This document shows positions 1 through 9,911 of a DNA stretch of 41,358 nt, in pieces. Under the pieces are notes generated by a model, which saw nothing but the letters and a program-made list of their open reading frames with translations, searched no databases and had not been told where the DNA came from. Numbering within the stretch: the stretch's first letter is position 1; each line of letters opens with the position of its first letter. Position numbers and translations under genes: made by a program. This stretch comes from Okeania sp. SIO2C9 (GTDB lineage Bacteria > Cyanobacteriota > Cyanobacteriia > Cyanobacteriales > Microcoleaceae): NCBI RefSeq assembly GCF_010672455.1, contig NZ_JAAHGO010000032.1:31997-73354 (forward strand). The letters are read 5' to 3'.

Positions 1-387
1 ATAGCAATCAAATTATCACAAATGATTTAGGATTGCTATAGAGGATAATTTATGAGTGACAATTTAAGCATCCAAAGCTCATATTTTTACGATCAATATT
101 TTGGGTTTAATACCCCCCGTCTACAGGATGTTTATAATTAGTTGGGGTTTGAGTCTCCATCAACTTCTTGCTTCTTTCTTCTTCCTTCTTCAAATAGCAA
201 TCAAATTATCACAAATGATTTAGGATTGCTATCGGGGATAATTTATGAGTGACAATTTAAACATCCAAAGCTCATATTTTGATTATCAATATTTTGGGTT
301 TAATACCCCGCCGTCTACAGGGTGTTTATAATTAGTTGGGGTTTGAGTCCCCATCCACTTATTACTTCTTTCTTCTTCCTTCTTCAA
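1..387. repeat. Two-copy tandem repeat of about 193 bp
   Basis: Copy 1 spans about 1-193 and copy 2 about 194-387, both beginning with ATAGCAATCAAATTATCACA and ending in a TTCTTCCTTCTT-rich tract. They differ by a few substitutions and small indels. Each holds a short ATG-led frame starting MSDNL (52-141 in copy 1, 29 residues), but an indel changes its C-terminus in copy 2, so coding is unlikely. No gene is seen before 403. Confidence 0.85.
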
Positions 388-402
388 TATTTTTTTTAAG
401 TT

Positions 403-1964
403 ATGAATCAAGATTTACAAAATCAAGTATGTATTGTTACAGGTGGAAATTATGGTGTTGGTTTAATGACTGCTGTTGGTTTAGCTAAAGCTGGATTTCA
501 TGTAGTTATTACCTGTCTTTTTATTAGTAAATCCACAAAAAATGTAGATTATATTCGTAAAATTAGTGACAATAAAAACGTTTAATTTTTTCCTTTAAAT
601 CTAGCTTATTTAGATTCAGTTCGTCAATTTGTTGATTTGTTCTTAGCCAGGCAACTTCCTCTAGATATTTTAGTTAACAATGCCGGAATTTTTAATCAAA
701 GAGGTACTACTCAAGAGGACTTTGAACTAATTTAGGGAACTAACTATTTAGGTCATTTTTTACTGACATATCTTTTATTAGAAAAACTCAAGAGTTCTGC
801 TTTTAGTAGAATTATTATGGTGGCTTCCGATTTGGCATTAAAGCCAAAAACTATTCCTTGGAATTTATTAGTCAAAAAAACACCCCTCAACTTTTTAGAA
901 CTTTATTCTGTCTCTAAATTATGTTTGTTACTTTTGACAACTGAACTTGCCAGACAGTTAGAAAATACAAATGTAACCGTTAATGCCGTTCACCCAGGAT
1001 TTGTGCAATCTAATATTACAATTTGGCATCGTCTGAGTAAATATATAGGTTTAGGGATTTCTCCAGAAAAAGGTGCAAATAGTACATTATTTTGTGCCCA
1101 CTCTAGTCAACTAAAAGAGATAAGTGGTAAATTTTTTGATTCCCAAACCCAGGAAATTCCTTTGCCAAAAATAACAACAGATATTCACCTAGCAAAACAA
1201 CTTTGGGAAAGAAGTTTACTCTGGAGTGGATGCCAGAATACAACAACTAACGAAACAATTAATTATGATAACTTTTCTGGAATATCCGGTCCTTACACCC
1301 TCAAACTAGACAGTCAATAAATTGCTCAAATTACCAAAACAATTTTTGCATAAATCTTACCAAAACCTCCAAGCAAATTATTATTTTTACGCCTTTTAAA
1401 ATTTTTATGGAAATTGAAATTTGGTTCAGCCTTTCTATTATTAGTTCAAATTTGGAAACAAGAATTTCACATGGAAAGACATCTTGATTCCCCTGGGATT
1501 TGGAAAATATGTCAGGATGAAAAATTATTGAAAAAATTGCAAGAATATTTAGGAAAAAAATTAGTATTATGGCGCTCTGAACTCTGGGTAAATTATCCCG
1601 CAAAACAATTAATCCCCTTGTGGAACAGAGACTCTTATCCAAAATTGCTTTCTGGTGTAGGTAAAACAATTAATATTTATATTGCTCTGACTGAAGTCAA
1701 TAAATTTAATGGCTTTGAATTTATACCAAACGCTAAAAAAGACCGCAATTTATCTGTAAAAATGACAGACCCTTTTAGTGGCAATGATTTCTTTGAAGTT
1801 ACAGAAAAATTGGCAGAAAATTCAGTACCAGTAATTCTCAAACCAGGTCAATTTGTGATGTTTACAGATTAACTTATTCATCGCTCTGTAAGTAATACTA
1901 GCGGTCAAGTTAGACTATCATTAACTTTACGAGTTACTCAACCTAACGTAGAAGTTTTACCTAA

Positions 1965-1968
<4 letters not shown>
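403..1968 (+). pseudogene. Short-chain dehydrogenase fused to phytanoyl-CoA dioxygenase-like domain, broken by five in-frame stops
   Basis: One reading frame runs from the ATG at 403 to a TAG at 1966-1968 with no frameshift, interrupted by TAA 583, TAG 733, TAA 1318, TAA 1351 and TAA 1870. The first part is a classical SDR: TGGNYGVG cofactor loop, NNAG, catalytic YSVSK and a PGFVQS motif. The second part resembles the phytanoyl-CoA dioxygenase (PhyH) family: an RDSYP segment followed by NGFEFIPN, a distal IHRSV histidine and a VRLSLTLRV strand. The expected HxD metal pair reads N-R-D (codon AAC at 1624), so the iron site may be lost. Every internal stop sits where glutamine fits (for example GTNYLGHF preceded by a stop, and LDSQ-stop-IAQI). 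Decay by C-to-T change is the simplest reading; recoding is the alternative. Read through, the product would be about 521 residues. The right end runs into a MITE-like element. Confidence 0.8.
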
Positions 1969-2220
<252 letters not shown>

Positions 2221-2271
2221 ATAATCCTAATTATCAACAGTCAGTATTGTTGTAGCAGAAGGAAGAGGGAA

Positions 2272-2402
2272 GAAGGAAGAAAGAATAAGGAATAAGGAAT
2301 AAGGAATAAGGAAGAAAAGAAGACAAAAATCAGAAATAATAAATCAATCAAGAAGGAATAAGGAATAAGGAAGAAAAGAAGACAAAAATCAGAAATAATA
2401 AA
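2272..2402. repeat. Heptamer (GGAATAA) array and 44-bp direct repeat
   Basis: AAGGAATAAGGAATAAGG arrays are followed twice by the same stretch (GAAGAAAAGAAGACAAAAAT and on through AGAAATAATAAAT). The unit is 7 bp, as in cyanobacterial STRR sequences. The rest of 2221-3256 shows no gene apart from the inverted-repeat element at 2702-2826. Confidence 0.75.
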
Positions 2403-2701
2403 TTAATATAAACAGTGATATAGATAGCTATTTTCTAGGATGATTATAGACTTTTTTTTAAAGTATAAAATTCTAATTTTATTTTTGGATAGTAAATATT
2501 GAGTTAGTTAGGACATAGAGTGATGATGAATTGAATACGAAGAAATATTTTTTCCACTTTTGTCTATTTCCTGGCATATTTATAGTTAATAATTAGTACT
2601 ATGCTAAGGGCGAAAAAAGAATATTTATAATAATAACGGGACTGAAAAGATTATCGTTCGGATATCTCCTGGATTAAAAAAGGATACTCACACTCATAAA
2701 T

Positions 2702-2826
2702 GATATAGCGTTTCTCAAATTAGTGAGGTACACCTATATTTATTTCTATTCTATTCCCTGTTCCCTGTTCCCTGTTCCCTAAAACAAGCGAATTTTGTAC
2801 TTTACCAATATGGGAATTGCTATATA
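2702..2826. mobile_element. Small inverted-repeat element around a TTCCCTG heptamer array
   Basis: The left end GATATAGCGTTTCTCA pairs imperfectly with the right end TGGGAATTGCTATATA. A TTCCCTG heptamer array lies in the middle. Its length and lack of coding capacity suit a MITE-like sequence. No other clear copy was aligned in this window. Confidence 0.45.
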
Positions 2827-3256
2827 GAAGTTATTTATTTTGACAAAAAAATAAGGTTTCAAGTTCTCACATTCCTATTGCAGGAGGTAGTGATAACTGT
2901 TTCGCTGCACGATATAAAAAACGCAGTTCCTCCGGAAGAAGCTAACTGATAACTGAATTTACTCCTATAAAAAATCTAACTATTTGTAGAAAAAATTTAT
3001 CACACTTGGTATTATAAAATTGGCAATCTAGATATCCGTCCCCCATAAACTACTAACTTTGGGTATAATATCTCTATATCAAAATTTTCTGTATCTAACT
3101 AAGAAAGTTTTCATAGTAATTAAAAATTCTACTGATGAAATAAAAAGTAGTTTTCTAGTCAAACACAAATTTTTTTTACAAATAGCCTGAATACGAAACT
3201 AATTTGCCAGAATATAAATAGACCAAGAAGCTATTAAAAATTATGAAGGACAACTT

Positions 3257-3865
3257 ATGGAATCAGCTTATGTTTTCTGTCTAATTATTGGTGGAGCATT
3301 TGTGGCACTCTCCGCCTTTGCCGGTCTAGATGGTGTAGATTTTGACCAAGACTTTGACCCAGACTTAGAAATTACGGACCAATCAAGTAAACAAGTTAAT
3401 ACTTCAATATATCAGCGTCGCCGAAGATTATGGCTACCATTATTCAGCCTCAAATTTTGGACTTTTGGCAGTTGTTTCTTTGGGCTAACTGGTATTTTGT
3501 TATCCTATATTTCTCCCACTCTTTCACCAACAATAATTGCCATTATTTCTATAATTGTTGGTATTTTATGTGGCACAATTATGGCATGGGTATTACATAC
3601 CTTAAAAAACCGTCAAGCTGATAGCTTGGTGCGTAGTGGCGACCTCGCAGGTCTTTCTGGAATTGTGGAGATTCCTTTTGATAAAAATAGTAGAGGCAAA
3701 ATCAGATTAAATGTGAAAAATTCTATTTTAGAATTGATGGCTTTTACTGAAGAATCTAGGGAATTTACTAGAGGAGAAAAAGCATTTATCGTGGGAATAG
3801 AAAATAATAGAGTATGGGTAGTATCAGAAGATTATCTAGATAAAAAATCAGAGGATGAATCTTAA
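3257..3865 (+). CDS. NfeD-like membrane protein
   Basis: This 202-residue protein has a hydrophobic N-terminal segment (about residues 4-22), an acidic loop rich in Asp (FDQDFDPDLE), two further membrane segments (about 75-115) and a C-terminal soluble domain of about 75 residues. The C-terminal part, with GLSGIVEIPFD and SRGKIRLNVK, reads like the OB-fold NfeD domain. NfeD proteins partner with SPFH/flotillin proteins in membrane microdomains, and two such proteins follow on the same strand. AAGGA lies about 8 bases before the ATG. The following gene shares the soluble domain, which points to gene duplication. The family call rests on domain shape and context rather than an alignment. Confidence 0.7.
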   Translation: MESAYVFCLIIGGAFVALSAFAGLDGVDFDQDFDPDLEITDQSSKQVNTSIYQRRRRLWLPLFSLKFWTFGSCFFGLTGILLSYISPTLSPTIIAIISIIVGILCGTIMAWVLHTLKNRQADSLVRSGDLAGLSGIVEIPFDKNSRGKIRLNVKNSILELMAFTEESREFTRGEKAFIVGIENNRVWVVSEDYLDKKSEDES

Positions 3866-3933
3866 TATTTTTCAGCTATCCTTGAACGCGATTTTGCAAT
3901 TCCCCAATTTCAAGAGATTTTCTGCCAACTTAT

Positions 3934-4078
3934 ACCAAATTGATAAATGTTTGCTACAAATAACTTTCTAGGTGGCGCGGTGGCGCGGTGGCGGGGTAAA
4001 TTATTAATTGTTAGTTATTAATTATTAATTATTTACTAGCCAGTTTATTTGTAACATTTTTTTTCACGCTTGGTATTA
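3934..4078. mobile_element. MITE-like element, family B, copy 1
   Basis: The left end (TACCAAATTGATAAATGTTT, then GCTACAAATAACT) is mirrored by the right end (TTTGTAACATTTTTTTTCAC ... TTGGTATTA). Similar ends recur at 10868-10993, 19870-20087 and 25241-25433. The interior holds GGTGGCGCGG and TTAATTA direct repeats, and no gene. Confidence 0.65.
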
Positions 4079-4106
4079 AATATAGTTGCGATCTGAATAA
4101 ATAAGC

Positions 4107-4451
4107 ATGAAAAATCAACTTTTAATGTTAGCCTATATTTCAGTGGGAGTAGGAATATTTGGTGGGATGTTAATAGTATTATTGTTGTCGATTTTTCGAC
4201 AAAACCAAGTCATAAATAGTCTTGTCACCCCTCAAGATTTTTTAGGTCTACCCTGCACTGTGGAAATTCCATTTGATACTCATAGTAGAGGTAAAGTTAG
4301 TCTAAATGTTAAAGGTTCTAGCATAGGATTAATTGCCCGTACAACAGAAGAATCTAAAGAATTTACTAAGGGAGAACAAGTATTTATTATCGGCACAGAA
4401 AATAATCAGGTGTGGGTAATTTCCAAATCATCTTTTCAACACCAGGAATAA
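4107..4451 (+). CDS. Short NfeD-like protein with a single membrane segment
   Basis: This 114-residue protein has one N-terminal membrane helix (about residues 5-28, LMLAYISVGVGIFGGMLIVL) followed by a soluble domain sharing GLPCTVEIPFD, SRGKVSLNVK, EESKEFTKGE and NNQVWVIS with the 3257-3865 product. It lacks that protein's extra membrane helices. It probably presents an NfeD-like OB domain at the membrane as a partner of the SPFH proteins encoded next. No strong ribosome-binding site is visible before the ATG. About 200 bp of short repeats separates it from the next gene, so co-transcription is uncertain. Confidence 0.68.
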   Translation: MKNQLLMLAYISVGVGIFGGMLIVLLLSIFRQNQVINSLVTPQDFLGLPCTVEIPFDTHSRGKVSLNVKGSSIGLIARTTEESKEFTKGEQVFIIGTENNQVWVISKSSFQHQE

Positions 4452-4467
4452 TCATAAATGATGAATA

Positions 4468-4560
4468 ATGACGGAGGAATCAGGAGTCAGTTAGGAGAGC
4501 CGTCGGATTGGCGACATACAGGAGTCAGGAGGGAAGAAGAAGGAAGAAGAAGGAAGAGCA
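4468..4560. repeat. Short tandem repeats (GGAGTCA and GAAGAAG units)
   Basis: GGAGTCAGTTAGGAG and ACAGGAGTCAGGAGGGAAGAAG repeats fill the gap between the second NfeD-like gene and the first SPFH gene. No coding capacity was seen. Confidence 0.6.
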
Positions 4561-4668
4561 GAAGAAAGTTTGTATCATTCATTAAATGGACATGATATTA
4601 TATAAAACTTCCATACTACTACATGAAAAATACTATATTTCACAAAAATCCATGAGGAAACTTAACTA

Positions 4669-6075
4669 ATGAAAAGTAAAAATTTAGAATCAAATCAAGC
4701 CGAATCAACCACTGTAGAAATAACACAAATTCCTCCTGTAATACAAAGGGAGCCAATTCAGGATTTTACAGGAAAAATTTCTACAGGTTTACCCATCGCT
4801 CTATCTATATTTGGAGTGATAGTATTAATCTGGTTTATCAACACATTCATACAAATTTGTAAACCCAATGAAATACTAATTTTATCCGGTCGAAAACGGC
4901 GGACAAAAGAAGGAGAAACAGTTGGTTATCGCGTAATCTTCGGTGGTAGAGCAATTCCCATTCCAATTCTAGAAACTACCAAAACAATGGACCTACGTAC
5001 CATGCCAGTACCTGTGGAAGTGCGGAATGCTTACTCCAAAGGCGGTACTCCACTAAATATTCAAGCGATCGCCAATATCAAAGTTTCCAACGACCCCAAA
5101 ATAGTAGGCAATGCCATAGAAAGATTTCTTGACCGCGACCGCTCAGAAATTACTCGTGTAGCAAGAGAAACCCTAGAAGGTAACCTCCGTGGTGTAGTTG
5201 CCACCCTGACCCCCGAACAACTAAACGAAGACCGTCTCCAATTCGCCGAACGCATTGCCGAAGATGTGAGTCGCGACTTAGCAAAATTAGGCCTACAACT
5301 CGACATCCTGAAAATTCAAAGCGTTTCCGATGACGTAGACTACCTCAACTCCATTGGTCGCAAACAAATTGCCATGATTCGCCGAGATGCAGAAATAGCT
5401 GAATCTAATGCCAAAGCAGAAGCAGAACAAATAGAAGCTGACTGCCAACGACAGTCAGAAATTGCCAAAACCGAGTCATTAACATTAACCGTAAAGAAAG
5501 AAAACGAACTCCGTAAAATCAAAGCAGAATTGGAACAGCAAGCACGTTCAGAAGAAGAACGAACCAAAGCTGCAGCTAAGGAAGCGAGGGCAAGAGCAGA
5601 ACAATTATTACAAACAGTCCGCGCCGAATTAGAGCGGTTGCGTTTAGAAGCGGATGAAGTATTGCCAGCAGAAGCACAACGGCAAGCAAAAGAACTCATA
5701 GCAAAAGGAAATGCTGCTTCTCTTTCAGAAAATGCTCAAGCTGAAGCTTTAGTTAACGATATGCTTTCCCAGGTTTGGCAAGAGACTGGTAAAGATGCTG
5801 CGGAATTGTTCTACTTACAACAAATTAGTATGATTTTGCGTGAGTCTGCTAAGGTAACCGAACAAGTTAAATTGGAAAATATCAAAGTTATTGATAGTGG
5901 AGATGGCAAGTCCATAGCTAGTTTGGTGAATGCTTATCCTGAAATCTTCCGCCAGTTCCTCAACAATGTTAATCAAACCCTTGGCATTGATGTAACAGGA
6001 AACTTTAGGAATGGGAGTAGGGGAGTAGGAGAGGGTGTAAGATTTGACACGGAGACGCGGGGACGCGGGGAGTAG
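4669..6075 (+). CDS. SPFH/flotillin-like membrane protein
   Basis: This 468-residue protein has a membrane anchor near residues 40-62 (LPIALSIFGVIVLIWFINTF), then an SPFH (band 7) domain of about 180 residues with PNEILILSGR, GYRVIFGGRAIPIPILE and AIANIKVSNDP. A long charged Ala/Glu-rich coiled coil follows (about 240-360) and then a short C-terminal domain. This is the layout of flotillins, which oligomerise on the inner face of the membrane. GAGGAAAC precedes the ATG. A near-paralogue lies at 6641-7921 and two NfeD-like genes lie upstream, a combination typical of SPFH-NfeD pairs. The last 15 or so residues (GSRGVGEGVRFDTETRGRGE) are encoded by the start of the repeat tract that follows, so the native end may have been shifted by repeat growth. 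Confidence 0.88.
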   Translation: MKSKNLESNQAESTTVEITQIPPVIQREPIQDFTGKISTGLPIALSIFGVIVLIWFINTFIQICKPNEILILSGRKRRTKEGETVGYRVIFGGRAIPIPILETTKTMDLRTMPVPVEVRNAYSKGGTPLNIQAIANIKVSNDPKIVGNAIERFLDRDRSEITRVARETLEGNLRGVVATLTPEQLNEDRLQFAERIAEDVSRDLAKLGLQLDILKIQSVSDDVDYLNSIGRKQIAMIRRDAEIAESNAKAEAEQIEADCQRQSEIAKTESLTLTVKKENELRKIKAELEQQARSEEERTKAAAKEARARAEQLLQTVRAELERLRLEADEVLPAEAQRQAKELIAKGNAASLSENAQAEALVNDMLSQVWQETGKDAAELFYLQQISMILRESAKVTEQVKLENIKVIDSGDGKSIASLVNAYPEIFRQFLNNVNQTLGIDVTGNFRNGSRGVGEGVRFDTETRGRGE

Positions 6076-6125
6076 GGGAGTGAAGGAGTGGGGGAGTAGG
6101 GGAGTAGGGGAGTAGGGGAGTATAG
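6052..6125. repeat. Octamer array (GGGGAGTA)
   Basis: GGGGAGTA units, with GACGCGGG variants, run across the end of the first SPFH gene and beyond its stop. The array contributes the last residues of that protein. Confidence 0.8.
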
Positions 6126-6141
6126 TTATAAACATATACTA

Positions 6142-6345
6142 TATAACCGGATTCTATATCAAGCACACAAGTATATTTTTTTGCCCTACTCCCTACCTTA
6201 GAGAGTATGTTTTTGATAATCAAGAGATAACGTGGGTAACACAAAGTAGACAAAGGAGGAAAGTGAACTTGGAAGGAGAAACAAGCAACATTCAAACTTA
6301 TAATATCTAGGCTTTTTTCTCCCTTGTCTCCTTGTCCTCCTCTTC
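6142..6345. repeat. 204-bp direct repeat, copy 1
   Basis: It starts TATAACCGGATTCTATATCA and is identical to 6391-6594 until the last bases. It holds AAAGGAGGAAAG and a run of T near the end, but no convincing gene. A minus-strand frame of about 47 residues appears in both copies only because the DNA is duplicated. With copy 2 it fills most of the 565-bp gap between the two SPFH genes. Confidence 0.9.
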
Positions 6346-6390
6346 TTTACTTCCTTCTTCCCTCTTCCCTCTTCCTTTTTCCTTCTTCCC

Positions 6391-6594
6391 TATAACCGGA
6401 TTCTATATCAAGCACACAAGTATATTTTTTTGCCCTACTCCCTACCTTAGAGAGTATGTTTTTGATAATCAAGAGATAACGTGGGTAACACAAAGTAGAC
6501 AAAGGAGGAAAGTGAACTTGGAAGGAGAAACAAGCAACATTCAAACTTATAATATCTAGGCTTTTTTCTCCCTTGTCTCCTTGTCCTCCTTTTC
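6391..6594. repeat. 204-bp direct repeat, copy 2
   Basis: This is the second copy of 6142-6345, offset by 249 bp and ending about 45 bp before the second SPFH gene. It may act as leader or promoter DNA for that gene, but no promoter boxes could be assigned. Confidence 0.9.
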
Positions 6595-6640
6595 TTCCTC
6601 TTCCTTCTTAAATAACTAAAATTATGGAGTCAAAAAAATC

Positions 6641-7921
6641 ATGGAAATAGTATTAGCATTACTGGCAGTTTTCGGTCTTGGTACTGGTGCAGGTGTCTTT
6701 GTCATTCGCAACCTTTATTATATTTGTCAACCAAGTGAAGTCCTAATTTTTTCTGGAAGTCGTCACCGTGTTGGAGACAGCGATAAAAAAGTTGGATATC
6801 GTCTTGTCAAGGGAGGTAGTAGCATTCGCGTCCCCCTATTAGAACAAGCTTTCCGCATGGACTTGAGTAATATGATTATTGAACTTAAGGTTAATAATTC
6901 TTATTCTAAAGGTGGTATTCCTCTCACAGTCGAGAGTGTGGCAAATATCAAAATTGCTGGGGAAGAACCTACTATTCACAATGCGATCGAGCGCCTGCTA
7001 GGCAAAACTCGCCAGGAAATTGAAAAATTAGCCCAGGAAACTCTAGAAGGAAATTTGCGTGGTGTATTAGCTTCTCTGACGCCCGAACAAGTCAATGAAG
7101 ACAAAATTGCTTTTGCCAAAAGCTTGCTGGAAGAAGCAGAAGACGACCTAGAAAAATTAGGTTTAGTTTTGGATACTCTGCAAATTCAGAATATTGCTGA
7201 TGATGTAGGATATCTTGATTCTATTGGTCGAAAACAACAGGCAGAATTGTTACGAGATTCTCGTATTGCTGAAGCACAAACCCAGGCCGAATCAATTATT
7301 AGAGAGGCAGAAAACCAAAAAGATACTTCTTTCAAACAGATTGAAACTAAAATTGCTGTAGCTCGTGCAGAAGCTGAAAGGCGCATTCAAGATGCGGTGA
7401 CAAAACGACAAGCAGTGGTGGCCGAAGCAGAGGCTGATATTGGTTCAGAAGTGGCGCGGACTCAGGCTGAAGTAGCAGTACAGAATGAGCGTATTAAGCA
7501 AGTTGAACAACAGTTACAAGCAGATGTAGTTGCTCCCGCAGAAGCAGAATGTAAACGAGCGATCGCTAGTGCTAAGGGAGATGCTGCTGCTATTGTCGAA
7601 CCAGGAAAAGCACAAGCAGAGGGTATTAAGAAGCTGGCAGAATCTTGGAAAGCTGCTGGTGCAAACGCACGAGAAGTTTTTCTGTACCAGAAATTGGAAG
7701 AGTTGCTGAAGATTATGGTATCTACTGTGCCAGAAGTTGATGTGGATAATGTTACCGTAATTAATGCTCAAGCTGGGAGCAATGCTACAAAAATGGCTGC
7801 CTTTATTGAGGAGTTCAAGCAAACTACTGGTATTGATGTAGCTGCTACGGTAAATAATTTAAGCGATCGGGGAGTCGGGAGTAGGCGAGATGGGGAGAGC
7901 GAGACACCTAGAAACTACTAG
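6641..7921 (+). CDS. SPFH/flotillin-like membrane protein, second copy
   Basis: This 426-residue protein has an N-terminal membrane helix (residues 1-24) and then an SPFH domain closely parallel to that of the gene at 4669, sharing PSEVLIFSG, VGYRLVKGG, NSYSKGGIPLTVES and TLEGNLRGVLASLTPEQVNED. A long Ala/Glu/Gln-rich coiled coil (about 205-330) and a C-terminal segment follow. It is expected at the cytoplasmic membrane as an oligomeric scaffold, possibly hetero-oligomeric with its paralogue. GGAG lies about 13 bases before the ATG. The C-terminus (GVGSRRDGESETPRNY) is again derived from short repeat DNA, as in the first SPFH gene. Confidence 0.88.
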   Translation: MEIVLALLAVFGLGTGAGVFVIRNLYYICQPSEVLIFSGSRHRVGDSDKKVGYRLVKGGSSIRVPLLEQAFRMDLSNMIIELKVNNSYSKGGIPLTVESVANIKIAGEEPTIHNAIERLLGKTRQEIEKLAQETLEGNLRGVLASLTPEQVNEDKIAFAKSLLEEAEDDLEKLGLVLDTLQIQNIADDVGYLDSIGRKQQAELLRDSRIAEAQTQAESIIREAENQKDTSFKQIETKIAVARAEAERRIQDAVTKRQAVVAEAEADIGSEVARTQAEVAVQNERIKQVEQQLQADVVAPAEAECKRAIASAKGDAAAIVEPGKAQAEGIKKLAESWKAAGANAREVFLYQKLEELLKIMVSTVPEVDVDNVTVINAQAGSNATKMAAFIEEFKQTTGIDVAATVNNLSDRGVGSRRDGESETPRNY

Positions 7922-7957
7922 AATGACACACCTTAAATGATTTTAGTCAGTCCAGTA

Positions 7958-8062
7958 GTGTCGTGTCAAGCCTTAAATGTTGTATTAGAATTTTCGACAA
8001 AAACAATGTATTATATAGATTTTGCCATTTTCCTATTACCCTATTTTTAGCTTGACACGACA
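7958..8062. mobile_element. MITE-like inverted-repeat element
   Basis: A perfect 12-bp inverted repeat, TGTCGTGTCAAG and CTTGACACGACA, bounds about 80 bp of AT-rich DNA. It touches the next inverted-repeat element, so the two are nested or tandem. No gene is present. Confidence 0.6.
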
Positions 8063-8143
8063 GTAGGGTGTGTTAGCGGTAGCGTAACTGAGCGAAACAT
8101 TTGGGATAGGCGGTGCGTTACATTTCATTAACGCACCCTACTA
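8062..8143. mobile_element. MITE-like element (AGTAGGGTGYGTTA ends)
   Basis: The left end AGTAGGGTGTGTTAGCG pairs with the right end TTAACGCACCCTACT. The same type of ends bound 26880-27014 between hupS and hupL. The rest of the gap to 8270 holds GGTAGTGGGAG and CCAACCTACG repeats and no gene. Confidence 0.7.
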
Positions 8144-8270
8144 GACTGTTGCCAAACAAAACCAACCTACGGTATGATAACGGTAGTGGGAGCAATATCC
8201 TCCCTTCCCTGTCGCTTAACCCAACCTACGCTATTATAGCTTATCCGAACAAGTGATATACTCCTGACCC

Positions 8271-9743
8271 CTAACTCAAAACCCAATTTACCAGAGTCCG
8301 AACACCATAACCAGTTGCACCAGCATTATTGTAACCATTCTCAGCATCTATCCATACAGGACCTGCAACATCCAAATGCGCCCAAGGTGTATCTTGAACA
8401 AATTGCTTCAAAAATAAAGCAGCAGTAATAGCGCCACCAGGGCGAGGTCCAGTATTTTTCATATCAGCGTGCATAGCTTTCAACCCCTCAAAATATTTCT
8501 CCTCCAAAGGCATCCGCCATAGTTTCTCACCAGCACTTTCTGCTGCTGCCGCCAGTTGCCCCGCTAAATCATCATCCGGACTCCATAAACCAGCAATATC
8601 ATTACCCAATGCCACAACACAAGCACCTGTGAGAGTAGCTAAATCAACGATCGCATCTACTCCTAATTTATCGGCAAAGACTAAAGCATCTGCCAAAGTC
8701 AAACGCCCTTCTGCATCTGTGTTATTAACCTCAATAGTTTTGCCATTAGAAGCAGTGAGGAAGTCTCCAGGGTGCATGGCGTGGCCACTAACCATATTTT
8801 CAGTAACAGCACTAATAAAGTGAACCTCCACATCTGGTTTAAGTTGAGCGATCGCCTTCACAGTACCAAAAGTTGTACCAGCTCCACCCATATCAACTTT
8901 CATTATTTCAATACCACTACCAGAAGGCTTTAAGTTTAAGCCACCAGAGTCAAAAGTTAAGCCTTTCCCTACTATTGCTAACTTTTTACGAGGACTACCT
9001 TCTGGTTTGTAGGTGATATGAATAAATTTTGGTGGTAAGTCAGAAGCTTGAGCAACTCCCAGGAAAGCTCCCATGCCTAATTTTTCACAATCTTCTCGTT
9101 CCAAAATTTCTATAGTTAGCCCAAATTCTTTAGCTAAAGCTTCAGCCGTTTCAGCCATAGTTATTGGGGTACAAGAGTTAGCAGGTGCTGCTACAAGTTC
9201 CCTGGCTAGGATCACCCCAGAACAGACTTTCCGGGCACGGGCGATGGCTTCATCAGAGCCAGCTAAACCGATTAAATCTACTTTTTCTACATCTGGCCCT
9301 TGATCTTCCAGTTTAGATTTAAAGCGATGATCTTGATGGAGGACTAACTCAATGCCTTCTGTGATGGCTGTAGCTGTAGCTTCAGCATTGTCACATATTG
9401 GCAAGCTAATGCCTAGAGTTTTGCATCTCTCCTTTTTTGCCAAACGTCCACAAGTTGCTGCTGCTTGGCGCAGAGTTTCTAATTTTAACTCTTCCGATTT
9501 ACCCAGGCCCACTATAATAATTTTACGGATGGATTTTTTGCTGCCCACGCGAGTCGAGGCACTGCTGTTAACTTTACCCTTAAATTCTGTTTCCTCGATT
9601 AGTTCAGATAAAGTGTCAGTCAGCTTTTCATTCAAATAGGCCATATCCCCGGTTAATATGCTATCGGTATCTTCAAATAAACCAATGGCTAAGGCATCTC
9701 CGGTCCATTCTAACAGAGGTGTATTAATTGCTCTAATTTCCAT
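8271..9743 (-). CDS. pepA: Leucyl aminopeptidase (M17 family)
   Basis: This 490-residue cytoplasmic metallo-aminopeptidase removes N-terminal residues such as leucine from peptides. The M17 signature NTDAEGRL is at residues 341-348. The metal-binding and catalytic stretch [20 protein letters not shown] and KVDMGGAG are intact upstream, and the conserved LATLTGAC follows. Length is normal for the family. The gene stands alone on the minus strand between repeat tracts and reads as a housekeeping gene. An upstream A/T-rich stretch with AAGGAAAT precedes the ATG. Confidence 0.95.
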   Translation of the reverse strand: MEIRAINTPLLEWTGDALAIGLFEDTDSILTGDMAYLNEKLTDTLSELIEETEFKGKVNSSASTRVGSKKSIRKIIIVGLGKSEELKLETLRQAAATCGRLAKKERCKTLGISLPICDNAEATATAITEGIELVLHQDHRFKSKLEDQGPDVEKVDLIGLAGSDEAIARARKVCSGVILARELVAAPANSCTPITMAETAEALAKEFGLTIEILEREDCEKLGMGAFLGVAQASDLPPKFIHITYKPEGSPRKKLAIVGKGLTFDSGGLNLKPSGSGIEIMKVDMGGAGTTFGTVKAIAQLKPDVEVHFISAVTENMVSGHAMHPGDFLTASNGKTIEVNNTDAEGRLTLADALVFADKLGVDAIVDLATLTGACVVALGNDIAGLWSPDDDLAGQLAAAAESAGEKLWRMPLEEKYFEGLKAMHADMKNTGPRPGGAITAALFLKQFVQDTPWAHLDVAGPVWIDAENGYNNAGATGYGVRTLVNWVLS

Positions 9744-9848
9744 CTTGATTTCCTTATTAACTGGTAGTTGGTAAATTATCTTAATCGTTTTTTTGAGTTC
9801 AAACTCGGATAATTACTTTTTTAATGATTTTTTTGATTAAGTTAATAT

Positions 9849-9882
9849 GTAAGCATTCAGCCGTCAGCCATCAGCTATAAGC
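9849..9882. repeat. AGCTGA-type repeat, left flank of four-helix-bundle gene
   Basis: AAGCATTCAGCCGTCAGCCA is followed by TCAGCTATAAGC. It is the reverse complement of the GCTGAATGCTT repeat just after the gene (10290-10304), and the same sequence recurs near 40855 and 41245. Confidence 0.7.
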
Positions 9883-9911
9883 TTCATTACTTTTAAAGGA
9901 GGAAAAAGCAA

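Noticed and set aside
52-141. 29-residue peptide MSDNL... in the first tandem repeat
   Set aside because: The frame is not kept in copy 2, where an indel changes its end, and no ribosome site is convincing.
5061-5699. Long minus-strand frames across the SPFH genes
   Set aside because: They are shadows of the coiled-coil coding region with Ser/Ala-rich, unlikely composition.
6005-6544. Two minus-strand frames sharing 47 identical residues
   Set aside because: They arise because the 204-bp DNA is duplicated; the frames have different C-termini and no start signal.
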